From: Drechslerella dactyloides
Lineage: Eukaryota; Ascomycota; Orbiliomycetes; Orbiliales; Orbiliaceae
Length of the DNA: 64,000 nt
NCBI GenBank assembly: GCA_020064725.1
Contig: JAGTWJ010000001.1
Span: 2,914,001-2,978,000 of the forward strand
Direction of reading: 5' to 3'
Under the pieces are notes generated by a model. It was given only the letters and a program-made list of their open reading frames with translations. It was not told where the DNA came from and made no database searches. Within the stretch, counting starts at the first letter, position 1. Each line of letters starts with the position of its first letter. Below are positions 34,093 through 46,335 of the stretch, piece by piece. The translations under genes were made by a program, and so were the position numbers.

Positions 34093-37000
34093 TGTGATTG
34101 ATGGATGGATGGAAGATTCTTCAAGGAGAAAAAGTGCTTGCAATGAAGAATTTATGGGTGTGAACGCGGCGAGAAGACCCTGGCTTCTGCGACGAGGAGA
34201 GGGATTTGTGGGTGTGGATACCGGTACCGCTGACTCGAGAGAAATGCTCGGAGTCGCTCGTAATCGCGTCGGTGACGGGAAAACGAGAGAAAGAGAGATA
34301 GATAGCTTCGTGGAAGACAGAAAGCTATACTGAAGATGGGGAGAACACCGTCGACTCAGAAGATGTCCGTGAGTCGTTGAAGAGAGAGCTGTCGATGACA
34401 GAGAGCAATGCTCGTGCAATGGATGGAGGAGAGGACCTTGAATTCGTGAGAAGTATGCACAAGTCGAAAGCAAGTCGACGTAGAGATGATAGCAGTGTCA
34501 AGGACGGAAAGCTATCGAAGCGTGAAGGGGGGAACAATACCACTCGATGACTCGGAGAGAAGAATCCTCGGAGACAGTCAGCAACGCAAGTCAACAATCA
34601 ATGCAAAGCCGGAGAGAAACTTACAAAGATGGCAGCAAAGCTGAAGGATCCAATGGCTGAATGGAAAAAAGTTCGTGATCTCGAGCTCGCGAGAAAAAAT
34701 ATCGTTTGTAGAAAAGTAGATTGACGCGTCACGAGGACAGCAGGACAAGAGAAGTTCAAGAGAGATAGCTAAGCCAAGCTAAAGCCACTCAATGGACGAG
34801 AGTGTATCGACTGTACCTAACTTCTGTAGCTCGACAGAAAATAGAAATATTGTGATTCGTAGATACGAAAGAAGCTTAGGGGAAGCAAGAGGCAAGAGAG
34901 TAGTGCAATAAATTGCAATCGATGAGAGCGTAGGATAGCTAAGAGGCAGCGATAGATCGAGATCAACGGAAGCTTGTATGGTGAGGAGGGAAGGGAAGGG
35001 AAAGAAAAAGGAAAGAAGAAAAGAGGGGAAAGAATTCGTGGAGGCAGAAGCTTTAAATACTGTCGACGATTGTGGGCGAGGGAAAAAAAATCCGGGGACA
35101 GTGGCGCGCCGTGCTGTGACAGCTGCGATGTGTGTTGTGGCTACACGGTGGTGTTGCATTTTTCAACAGTTTTGTGGCGCGTGGTTGCCGGATTGGGAAC
35201 TGGCACGCATACAGTTCGCTGGCCAGCCACACGCAGTGGCTTGCATTGCCTTTTCGATGGGAATTTCCCTCTGGCTATTGGATGGCACATCACAGCAGTC
35301 ACAGCATCCGCTCGGCGAACAGTATTGGCTATGGTTTAGCCCTTTCTTACATTCGCTGCCATTCCCATAGTATTTTGCGGCAGCTTGGTTCTACTGTGGG
35401 TTGAACATCAATTGCGGCCAGCCGACCGTACTTCAAGACGATGGCAGGAGCAGTAACCATCCTCATTTACTAATATCACGCGTCGATAGCATCCGCGAAG
35501 GGTTCTGGTTCAGGGTTGGCCAATAATCGAGCAGTACACTAGAGGGGAATCCGGAACGTGTACACACTTTAAATTACGACTGATAGTGTCTTCTGGTAAC
35601 CAGCCGGTCGCTGAGCATGCCTATTTAAAGTCTGAAAGCCTCCATACTTTCCTAGCATAGCTCTCCTCAACTATGTTGAAGCTTCAAACGATACAAGAAC
35701 TGCTATATTGGCAAGTGGAATATCCATCTCCGCTGGTCTCTCACATGATTTAGCAATCAGAGTGGGGACAATTAATCCAACTATGATGGGAGCACACGCC
35801 TCAAAGATGTGGTGGAGAACAACGATATATATCTGCGCGAGTTGCTCGAATTTGGGAACTTTGACATTGGTTCCCTTGATAGTGGACCTACGACGCTTAA
35901 TTCTGCTTGAGGAATGCGGTGTCGTTCTTAGAGGTGATGCGGAGGCGAGTTGTTAGGATGATATGATGACACGACCGGCTGTAAATAAAAATACTGATAT
36001 GGACGCGGCAACCCGGGATACCACGAACCATACACATGCTTCAAATTCGAGAAGAAAGATGGGGGTTGAGCTATTAAATGTTACGCATTGATCATCATTT
36101 AAGAGATGACGCTCGAGTCATGGAGAGGGTCCAAGGGTGGAAGAGTGACGGATGCTCGGGATCCATGGTGTTTATGAAGGGTGGAAACTAGCTAACCAAC
36201 TTCACAGTAGAGTGGCTCCGCGCCGTGGAGAGAAAATAGCGTTACCAGTCAGTCGAGGTATGCCAGCAATCCTCTCGCGAGATAAACTATGCGGCCTGGA
36301 TGGCGTCTAGTCCAACTTTGATCTTCCCAACTGATTGGCCTTCGAAACTAGAATTTCCCTCGTTTCACTCTAGTCATAACGTGGGGATTTGATGCCTAAC
36401 TTGCCAGCCTCTTCTCAAGAAAAAATAGAGTGCTAGCGGTACGAGAATTACAAGGCCTTAAGGTGGTAGAACAGTATTTGCTTGGCCTACGAGATCATAA
36501 GGAGGAAAGCCAACACTTTGATTCCGGCGGTGGACCCTGGAAAGCAGTGTCGGTGGGCCTAGCGAGTTAACGATTCAAACTGCGCCTCAAGTTAGCGGGG
36601 GTTAAGATAACCCGAGAAACATTTTCCGATGTGGAGGACGCGTCAGATTGTCCTATAGGCCTGGGATGGTGCCGTGTCAGCGGAGCTTTTGGACTTGGGC
36701 GGGGTTTCGGCGTGCAATGAATGTACACGTTGAGCGACAGTATTCTCTAGAGAATATTTTAGGAGATAACCATCCCGTATTGAAAGATCGAATCTCGAGA
36801 TGGCTAGCTGCTGGGGCGCCGGTCAGCGTGGCCACGAAGTATACGTGCCGCATCTTTCTGCAGTTTGTGTTGACCGAGTTGTATTTTATTCGTCACGCTG
36901 GGACTCGAGACTTCGTGTTCTGAACAACTTCGAGACTTCACGATCAATCCAATCACCACTCCCTCTTAGGCGCCAGGCCTTTACCCGTGTGCATATCGGA

Positions 37001-39308
37001 CGGACGGACCCCGTATTCCTCGTACCAACAGCAGTCTCTACCGTGCGGCCCTAGCTTCCAGGGACACCAGGCACGGGTCGGAGGCAGCATCTCGGGTAAG
37101 CCCCTTCGTCGTCACATGACGTGCACGTTTAAAAGCCTCAATTGTGCATCATGAACGGGTGCTTAGGCTGGATGAAAAAGCAAGAAAGGACCAAGGCCGA
37201 TGCTGACGATGATGCAGAAACAGGCTTCACCGACTCAGAGGCCGGAGACGAACCCCGAGCCCACGGCTCACGCCGTCTGCCTGCCCAGGTGGCCCTTGAA
37301 TTCGAACGGCAGCCGCGGTGCTTTGCCTGCGTCCAAAGGCCAAATATCCGAGCAGGAGCCCCAACAATCAAAAACAAACCGGCACCGACTCATCTTATCA
37401 CTCCTCTCGCCCACGCTAATCCATTCGGAACCCAAACCCCGTGGCAGCAGATTCAGCAGATGCCACCGACCTGCATGCACTGGTGATTAGCTGCTGCCGG
37501 GCCCTGCTCTCCTGCTCTGCTGGCGCTCGCGTCGAGTTACACACGGCGCCCGGTGCTGACCTCGTGGCTCTCCAGCTTGTTTGCTGGTCCGGCCGCGTAA
37601 TTTCTTCGCTGCCATTTTGCCCCTTTCGACTTGGAAATCCTGCCCGTCCAACAGAAGCTGCCGCTGCCGCTCCTTGATTAGCTGAGCGACCTCTGCTGGC
37701 ACCAGACCACCATCTCTCGCGATCTCGCACACCAGGTACGTTCAATGCTTTCTTGGTTTCATCTTGCATTGTCGATGTGCACCGGCTCCCTGCCCGAGTG
37801 CCTGAGGCGTCGCATTTTAACTTTGCGACGCCGCGGGAACGGCACCTTGCGCGGTCTGTCAACGTGGAACTGCCAGCCCTCCATTCATCAACCCGTCTGT
37901 TGATTACAGCCTGGCCGGACTCGGCTGGTTCCGATCGCAAATCGTTTCCACGCGTTCGTTCGACGTGGACGATGAGGCTCTTACCTGTTCCAGACGCCTC
38001 GAGGATCGGTGCATGCATTTCGTGACAAAGATCCCCAGGGCGTGGACAGGAAAGCGGGCCAGTGTGCCTGCATCGGAGCTTGGCCGCAAAGTTGCCGTTT
38101 CGAAGCCTTCTTCCAGCCAGCCACCTCGACCTGGCGTGTATCCTACCCCTCTCGAGGCCAGTCCAGTAGCGCTCTCCGTGACGGGCTGGCCCACTGCTTC
38201 GAGCCAGGCCGGCCTGTCTCTGCTGGAAAATTTACTGTACCTGACATGGCCAATGTATTATCGCGTCATTACCTTGGCCACCCTTGTCTCCCGACTTATC
38301 GCCATGACATCGCGACTGGCAGCACCACATGGTTCTGCATGGTCGACGTGTTCAAGAGCTCACGGTCGTGTGTTCGAGACCGCCTTCTAAGCCCTTTGCA
38401 GCAGAGAAGACGAGAGAGTCAAGTCCAGGCTGACCGGCCCTGAGAGGGAACCCTCCTCGAGTCGCCTCGCAGCGGAATCCGAAGCGGAATCCGCAGCAGC
38501 GCACTGTTTTTGTTTGCTTCCCTGACATCTCACTCCTCCATACCAATACTCCTGCATCCACACTCGTAACCAGTCCCCATTACATACCTCCTTCTTGTCC
38601 CAACGGCATCGGCACGCGGTCGACCAGGCTCAGCCCTACCAGCTCCTTTATCGCCAATCGGAGTACCGTGCCGCTGCTTGCTGCAGCCCCCTCGGATCCG
38701 CCCGAGTGCTGCTGCTTAGTCGCGCCAATACCAGCAGGCTCTCGCGGTACCCCTGCTTCCTGCGCGGCGACGGCCTGCGAGATTGTCGCGAAAGCTGGCG
38801 CTCCAGATTTTAAATTTTATCCTCATTTTACCACTGCCCCGTTTTAGAGTTTTTGCTGTAGTCCCTGCGTGCCCTTCCTTGAGCGACCGAGACAAGCGAA
38901 ATCCTGTCGCTCGCATTGCACCTCATCGAATCTAACCAGCCCCGGCGCGCCAACCAGACTCCGGACACCATACGATCAGCGGCAGTCGCGCTCTTGTCCG
39001 ACTATCTCTCGTTACATCTGCGATCCGTCGGCGGTGGCGACAGCAGCAGCGACAGCAGCAGGAGCAGTTCCCCCTGCGGCGTTCTGGGCACCTACCTCCC
39101 TGCGCTAGGGGGTAGGCGGGTTTGATCGATCACATATCGTACGTTGATTCCCGCACGTTGTCGCCGCGCACTCGCCGCGGCCTCTCTCGCGACTGTTTCA
39201 TCCGGCCATCAACCGCGTCCGTTGATTGCGCCAATCTTCCCAATCTCCCGTCTCCCGTCAGCAGGGTTCTAATCGAGGTTCCGCCTATCCGCAGATCGAA
39301 GACAAGAA
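34093..39308. other. 5.2-kb divergent intergenic region, no supported gene
   Basis: Separates the minus-strand gene ending here from SNF5. 34093-35100 is purine-rich on the plus strand, meaning pyrimidine-rich upstream of the minus-strand gene as in many fungal promoters. 37400-39300 is C/T-rich, probably the SNF5 promoter and leader, possibly with a leader intron. Around 35700-35910 and 36648-36923 there are protein-like short frames (for example LKDVVENNDIYLRELLEFGN) with no continuing exons; they may be gene relics. Confidence 0.5.
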
Positions 39309-41960
39309 ATGCTAGCAATTGGGCCCTCCATGCAGCAGCACACGCCCACGCCGCCGGTCTCGCAGCAGCCGCAGCCGTCGTCATCGTCCTCATCCAATCC
39401 TTCTCCTCACCCTCCGCCCTACCCGTTCCAGTCCGTTGCCATTCATCCTCACTCTCATCCGCCCTCCTCGACAACCTCAGCGTCAGCCGTGAATCCGACT
39501 CCCAGCTCCGCAACCGGGACACCTTATCTCCATCATCAACCGCTACCTACCACATCATCCTCCTCGTCGCCGAGCCTCAGCAATTCTTCGATACCTCACC
39601 CAACCGCCTCGCATCCTTCCTTCAACCAGCCGCATCCTGCAAACACCGGGAGTGTCTCTCCGCTGCCTCCAACAAATGGATTTAACCCTGCTTCCGCTCG
39701 ATCAACTCCTGCACCTGACGTTTCACGGGGATCCCCTAGCACATTTCGGAGCCCCATCCCAGGTACAGCGAGCTCGTCACCGAAACTATCGATAGAGGAG
39801 TTGAAGGCTAGGGCTAAGTCGAAAGGAAAACAGCCAGCAAGCCCGGCGAGGAATTCACCTGTACTCAAAGAGGAAGATGTAGGCGACAACGCTGCGCAAA
39901 AGTCCACGGCCGGATCCCAGCACTCAAATTCGCCGAGTGCCTCCCCGCAGAAGCCAGCAAAGAAAAGGCCCACACAGAAAGAGCTATTGCTCGACCAGTA
40001 TGTCAACAGAGATCTCCTCCACGCCGCCGCCCTCTCGGAACAATCGCATGCCCACTTGGACCTCATCCGTTCGAAGCGGCGCGAAATAGAATCTTACAAA
40101 GTCTTACGGGAAGAACGGAGGGTCAATCCTGCATCTGTTTTCGGTTCTGGTTATCAGGGTTTTGGCAATGCATTCACAGACGGCAAGACCCGGATTCTAT
40201 ATCCCGTGGAGAGAAAACGGCCAGGTGGGAGGAGGGCCAGGGAACTACAAATCAGCCGTGCTGCGATGAAGGAGCAAGCTGAGACTGCCGAGGATCTGCT
40301 GCCTATCCGACTGGACATCCACTACGACAAGATACGACTACGTGACACCTTTCTATGGAATCTTCATGAACGCTGCATCCCGATTGAGCTGTTTGCAGAG
40401 CATCTGGTGGAGGATTATCACTTGCCGATATCTCACGGTCTGGTTGGCGCAATTTCAAAATCGATCGTGGATCAAGTTACGGACTACCATCCACATATAT
40501 TTCTCGAAGATACGCCATTGGATCCGCAGCTACCATATTCAGCGTACAAGAATGACGATATGAGGATTCTCATCAAGATCAACATCACTATCGGAAACCA
40601 CACTCTGGTGGACCAGTTCGAATGGGACATCAACAACCCGGACAACTCTCCCGAAGAGTTTGCACAGTGTATGACGAGAGAGATGTCGTTATCGGGAGAG
40701 TTCTGCACCGCCATCGCTCACCAGATTAGAGAGCAGACGCAGCTTTACACGAAGTACTTGTACTTCGTAGGGTACCCATTCGACGGGCGACCAATCGAAG
40801 ACGAGGATCTCAAGAATGCGATACTACCCTCTCCTTTACAGTCTGTCCTCCGTCCCGTACAGCAAGTGAGGGACTTCTCTCCACAGCTATGGGAGATTGC
40901 CGAGGAGGAAGTTGAGAAGCAAGAACGGACACTTTCGCGCGAAGCTCGCAAGAACAAACGACGTCTCAATCGGCGCGGAGGACCTACGTTGCCGGATCTC
41001 AAGGATGTTCCAAAGACGCACCGAACACAGATCGTATCGTCCGTTCTACCTGGCGCTGTCGAAAAGGTCACCGACATGAAGATCTACAAGGACCGGACAC
41101 ATGGCGAATCGGACTCCGAATCCGAAGATTCAGAGCCTCCATCTCCACAACAACAAGCCCACCTGCTGCCCACTATGACCCGAAGACAACGTACCGCTGC
41201 CGTTGCTGCTGCTTCCGCCCTCCGAAACTCAGCTGCTAGAAGCGCTACACCCGAAGTTAGCGGCGAATACCACACACCAACGCGTCATACGAAAATAAGC
41301 GTCAGTCAATGGGATCGTCGGCCACATTGTCCTTCCGGTGCGGATTCCCTGGTGGTCAAGCTCAAAATTGACCGTTCGAAGCTCGTGGACATTGAAAACC
41401 AGATGAACGTGGCAGCGGTGCATCAAATCCAGCCGAGGCAGAGCCGAGCGATGGCGAGTCACACCCAACCTCCTATTACACCCCAACAGAGCGGGCCGAT
41501 AGGAATGATGTACAATACCCCTGGCGGACCACCACCACCGGCTCCAGACTTTGGGATGATGCTCGGGCCAATGGGCCAGACTTCTGTAAGCATTATCGAC
41601 AATCGCTTCCGTTTAAGGTCGCGAGGCTAACGTCTTCCTTGCGTTCAATAGGTTCCTGCCTGGCTCGAAACCGGTCTTGCTGTGCTTCGTCAATCTTATC
41701 CGCACGATCAGTTCGAGGGTATCATGCGCCAAGTTGTTATCGATACTCTGACTGGTAACTCGGTGCCTCATACGACACCCATGATCCCTGGTCGCCACAT
41801 CACAGACTACACCCCTCGTATACGGTGCGTAGACTGCCCTGGCAAGCTTTACACGCCAGGACCTGGGGAGACTGTTGAGAACTTTGAGATACACTTGAAA
41901 AATCGGCTACATCGGGAGCGGGTGGAGGCTAGGATACGAGGGTTGCCCTACCCCTCGTGA
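39309..41960 (+). CDS. SNF5: SNF5 subunit of the SWI/SNF chromatin remodeler
   Basis: Core subunit of SWI/SNF-type nucleosome remodelers (SMARCB1/INI1 homolog) acting in the nucleus. Two exons, 39309-41585 and 41652-41960, phase 0 (GTAAGC, ATAG), 861 residues. Residues 1-220 are Ser/Pro/Gln/His-rich and disordered, as in fungal SNF5. The SNF5 domain starts near 330 with repeat 1 (LLPIRLDIHYDKIRLRDTF, then RCIPIELFAEHLVEDYHLP). Repeat 2 starts near 418 (RILIKINITIGNHTLVDQFE, then SPEEFAQCMTREMSLSGEF). A Ser/Glu-rich linker follows, then the fungal C-terminal module in exon 2: PRIRCVDCPGKLYTPGPGET with LKNRLHRERVEARI. Exon 2 is needed for that module; without splicing the frame would end 14 codons later. 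Start chosen as the first ATG of the open frame; a leader intron upstream is possible. Confidence 0.93.
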
Positions 41961-44900
41961 CCAGACACGCTAAGGTTGGAATGAATGCAGCGATGTGCTC
42001 CGGATTTCTCTTACTCGCTGAACTCCAAAGCACAAGAATCAACTTTCAGGTATCGGTGAGAGCAAGGGCTCGTCCTACATCTTACTTTACGATGGACGAT
42101 GCCAATATTCTTGTTTCTTGTTTCTAATTATGGACTCTTCGGTTTCTCTTCCTTCCTTCTTGTACACTGGCTGCTGCTGCGCAAAACTTATGTGATATAG
42201 CTTCCTATGATTACGGCTTGTGGATTTTTTTTTTTCTACCCTATGTTCTGCGTTTCTCCAAGCCTTTGTTACCTTTTCTAGTGCGCGTTCTCTCGAGTGG
42301 GCTTCTCTGTTGTTTCTCTCCTTTCAGCTTTTCGCGTTTGAATCCATTATAAAAGATAAATGTAGTACAATAAAGGAATCGGATGTGCTTATGATGGAAA
42401 GATCACTACTACTTTTTTCCTCTTTGGCCGCCAGATCTGATTTACGTGGTCGTGGCAACTAATCCGTAATTGCATATAGTCACCTGCGCTTATCGTCAGC
42501 AATTCCGGCGGGGACTGCAGCGCGCTCAGCAGGCACCATGATCGATATTGGTATCATGATTTACCGATCACAATATCAGATTTGGCCCGACGTATGGCGC
42601 GATACCTAGTATACGGGATGCGTGTTCGTACTGGTGCATAATTTGCCTTAGTCCCGCGCGGGCTACCTAGCAAAATCAAACTCTTAGATGGGGAAATCTT
42701 TCGAGATCTACTCTTGCGTATATCTTGAGCCGAGCCAATATGTGTAGCGACCGGCGCATGAATCCATCCCTTGCTGTGTAACATATATGCATGCTGACAT
42801 AGTAGCGCTTGCTGCATAGAGTTAAAGACCCTCGATGTCAGACGCTATCTACAGGTGGAGACCGTCTCAGGACCGCAAATTATATACGTAGGTACATACA
42901 CACATATTCTCACGACCGCTCACAATTTGCTTCAGTTCTAAAGTAACCGCTCAAATCGCGATTATAAAATTCCACGTAAAATCAAATGTACGCAGAGCAG
43001 GGGCTATTGCGAGACGTGCGAGTTGCAGCACTAGCTAAGTAAAAGCCAGGGAAGCTGTCGGGTGTTCACGAGACGATGTTCTACAATAAGCAGGCGCGAC
43101 TCGCTTCTGAGGGAGCTCGAGGCCATGGGACCTAACCTTTCGCACAGGCTTTGATATTTTTGGCTGCTCACTTCTCGTCCGGCTATTTTCATGCTTAGCT
43201 TAGCTAGCCTGCGAAGCGATTTCGAATCGAGCTTTTGGTTCGCACTGCCGGGCTCCAGGCGGCGAGAAAGATCGTCGCGTCCATTCTTGAGATGCGATTT
43301 TCGCGTGGGGAAGCGTGATGCTACTCAAAGGTAGAACCTCGGAATACATCCGGTTACTCCCACTTTCCGTCGTGAGAATATTAAAGCCCGCCCGCATTCT
43401 TTCTTTGCTGTCAAGAATACATTCCATGTGTCTCGTGGCACCCGAATATAAGTCACTGCGGCCGCATGAACGAGAAGAGATAGCCAGCTTGCATCTGCGC
43501 CATCGCTTCGTCAGGCTGAAGTCAGACGGGATGGGATGGGGATGGGATGGGATGGGATGAATGGCAGCCTATAGCTACGGACCCGTGAGGTATCGTGCAC
43601 GGGAGCGCATGAAGAGGAGGAGGAGGGATCAAAAAATCGGATGGCTGAGGGAAGGACATAGCGGGGCGAGCGCTGAAAAATGACTTCCTGATTTTGCGAT
43701 TCCTGTACTGTACGAAGTACAAAAGTACCAAAACGCTCATCCATCTTCCCAATCCGAAGATTCATGTGAGGATTGGCCAACGAACGGACGAAACTTTTTT
43801 TACTTGCATAAGAGTTGGACCCACTCGGTCGCGTCTTGCCGCAGCATCGACGTCGACGTCCCTGGATTGTCGAATTGGAATGCAGGAGTGATAGCTTGGT
43901 GTGGGTCCCGAGCTCCAAGGGTAGGGCCTCTTGAATTCTCGCGACTGGGCCATGCAATGATAAACGAGGGAAACAAATCCGTACACACATTAAATACTGC
44001 CCACCGGCCGGTCTTATTTCTTGAATTACGCAAAGAGCTCCATCGTCGCCTTGCAGCGATGGTGTACCATACACACATGCTTGACATGTCTCGACTGCGA
44101 GGTCGGTCAGCACTCCGCTAGAATTTTGAGGGTTCGGATGAAATGTCGAAGAACTCTAGTCGATGCGGGGGGACGACATCCCTCTGCTCTCTTGCAAAGC
44201 TGAACCAATCGCGGGACGGGCAGAGTTCCTCGCCGGAGGCCGACCCCACAATCCGGTGAGCTACCTATCTTGACGGCACTCTCGTGATCGCACTAGTTTC
44301 TTTTTTCGTGGTGGTTTGCTGCATCCACGTCCCAGAAAGAAGAAAAAAAATTGCGACTGTCGCGTACAGACGGGAAGTAAGGAAGCAGCTAGGTGATGAT
44401 TCGCGTGAATGGCTGAAATTCCAGTGAATTGGTGATTCAAAAGGAGGGGTCTGACCTTGTCCCGAGGTCGCGAGGGATAAAAAGGAAAGCTGGAAGTAAA
44501 AAAAAATCTGATATAGAAGCAGGCGCGGACCGATGAGCTGTCCAGTCCTCTCAGGCCTGTCCGCCACTTCTCCTCCTCCTACTCCTCCTCTATCCGTTAC
44601 TCTATCTTGATACGCATTTTTTTTTCCCCTTGCCTGTCGTCGCAGAGGATTGTTGTTCTCCTCTTACCGCCTGATATACGAAAGCGAGAGAGTCTGAGAA
44701 ATATTCGGAACAGTGGAGAACTTTTTCGAATCGGCCCTGCTCCGCCAACGAATCGTACAGTTTTTTACTTTTTCACTCCATTCATTGGGCCGTCCTCTCC
44801 ATCGAGCTCTGGGATCCCCGAACCTGCCTGCATCTGCTTCGTTGGCAGACAAACACTACGCTGAGAGACATACCGTAGTGTGCACGAACGCACGCACGTT

Positions 44901-46335
44901 TTCGACCCTTCTTTGTTTTACCAGTAGTTGGATTTGATTCTTGTTTTTTTCTTTTCGTAATACGACGACTACGTCCGATCACGCCAATAACGTGCTACAA
45001 GATTCAACGCCTATACGCCCGTGGCGGTCCGGACCTGCGGCAAACAGCACAGCGTCTCAAGCACACGAGCCCTCTATCAAAGCTGAGTGGACCCGTCTCT
45101 TCTCATCTCGTTTATCTTGCCTGTTTTTCGCCACTGCATTGCATTTTTCTTGCAGAAAATAATATTTTTCAAACTGTACCGCACCGTACCGTGTGTTTGT
45201 GTGAATACTGTAACGATAGATACGGTTATCGTGTCGCTTGTGAATTTTCGTTCCAGGAAATTCCCGTTATTGATCGAGATTGATAAATAATATCTTCGAC
45301 TTCAAAGCTAGCTGCTCAAAGTCGAAATCATATTCTATCGCTCTACCCCTCCCTCCGCTATATTTCTCACATATAATACTTAGTACTGTAGCATTGTATC
45401 CGCATATTGGCTAGTGAGCTAAAGTTGCGACCTTGGTGCTGGCTGAATTGCAAAGAGAAGCTTGCTTGATATAGCTGTTTTGTCTCTAGGAACCTTGTCG
45501 ATTCGTTGTCCAGCACACCCATATTTATATAGGCCGCCGACACGAAAGTATCACCTGCGCATTAGCCCGCCCGTCTGCATTTGCATGCATTGGAGGGAAG
45601 ATAATACCGAGTGGTACCCGACGAAAAAATATTTATCTGCTATCGTGGAAAGGTTGTTACCCCTCACATGCCGCCTCACTTCCTTTGCATTGCATTTGCA
45701 TTGCTTCATGCTCATCTCTTCTCTTCCCTCCGTTACGATTGAAATCTCGTCAATCTCCTCGATTTTTTGACTCCCATTTGTTCTCAGGTTCAAAGTTGAC
45801 ATTCTCAAATTAATAGAAAGAAAGCAGCAGTAGCTAGCTCTGATTCTGCAGGGACCCCTGTTGACCGTTACCTTATCTTCCATACATACCCGACGATCTC
45901 CCTTCCTTTACTTCCATATATACGGACGACTTCCAAATAGAATCTTCCGGAAAGAGCGAGATTTAGACAGGAAACTGCAAAATCTCGAACGTTCGGGTGA
46001 AATTTGGACGTCTCTTTGATATCCCATAAAATTCTGTGAGTTACCCATGACTATCGTTACACATTCGGGCCGAGACTTGCACAGAATGCAACGACAAAAC
46101 TAACAGTCGAACAACGGGATCGTGCAGGAAGCATCTACGTCCGGAAAGACCTTGATTTATATCAATTCTTCCAGTCGGACCACGAGCAGAGTCTCTCGCC
46201 TCAAAAACTCTGCCTGGCTATATACTTATTTACCATCTAGGATATACACGGATACATAGGCCGTATATCTCCTAAATAAATACTCTCCCTTCCCAACAAA
46301 GAAAAAGAGACAAAAAAAGAACAAGACAAAGAAAA
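41961..46335. other. 4.4-kb intergenic region, no supported gene
   Basis: Between SNF5 and the giant repeat gene, both on the plus strand. It contains the G-tract array at 43528-43560. From about 44500 to 46300 it is pyrimidine-rich with T-runs, typical of a long fungal promoter and leader. No frame shows a domain. Confidence 0.55.
43528..43560 (+). repeat. GGGAT tandem array, G-quadruplex-prone
   Basis: Six runs of three or four G (43528-30, 33-35, 38-41, 44-46, 49-51, 54-56) separated by two bases. Four or more such runs with short loops are the standard G-quadruplex pattern. Confidence 0.85.

Noticed and set aside
35708..35956. Protein-like fragments in two frames after a TATTTAAAG element
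   Set aside because: One frame reads plausibly, but stops on both sides and no workable splice pairs were found. At most a gene relic.
37142..37486. 114-codon frame beginning MCIMNGCLGW
   Set aside because: A short frame in the C-rich SNF5 upstream region with overlapping frames on both strands. No recognised domain, so not supported as a gene.
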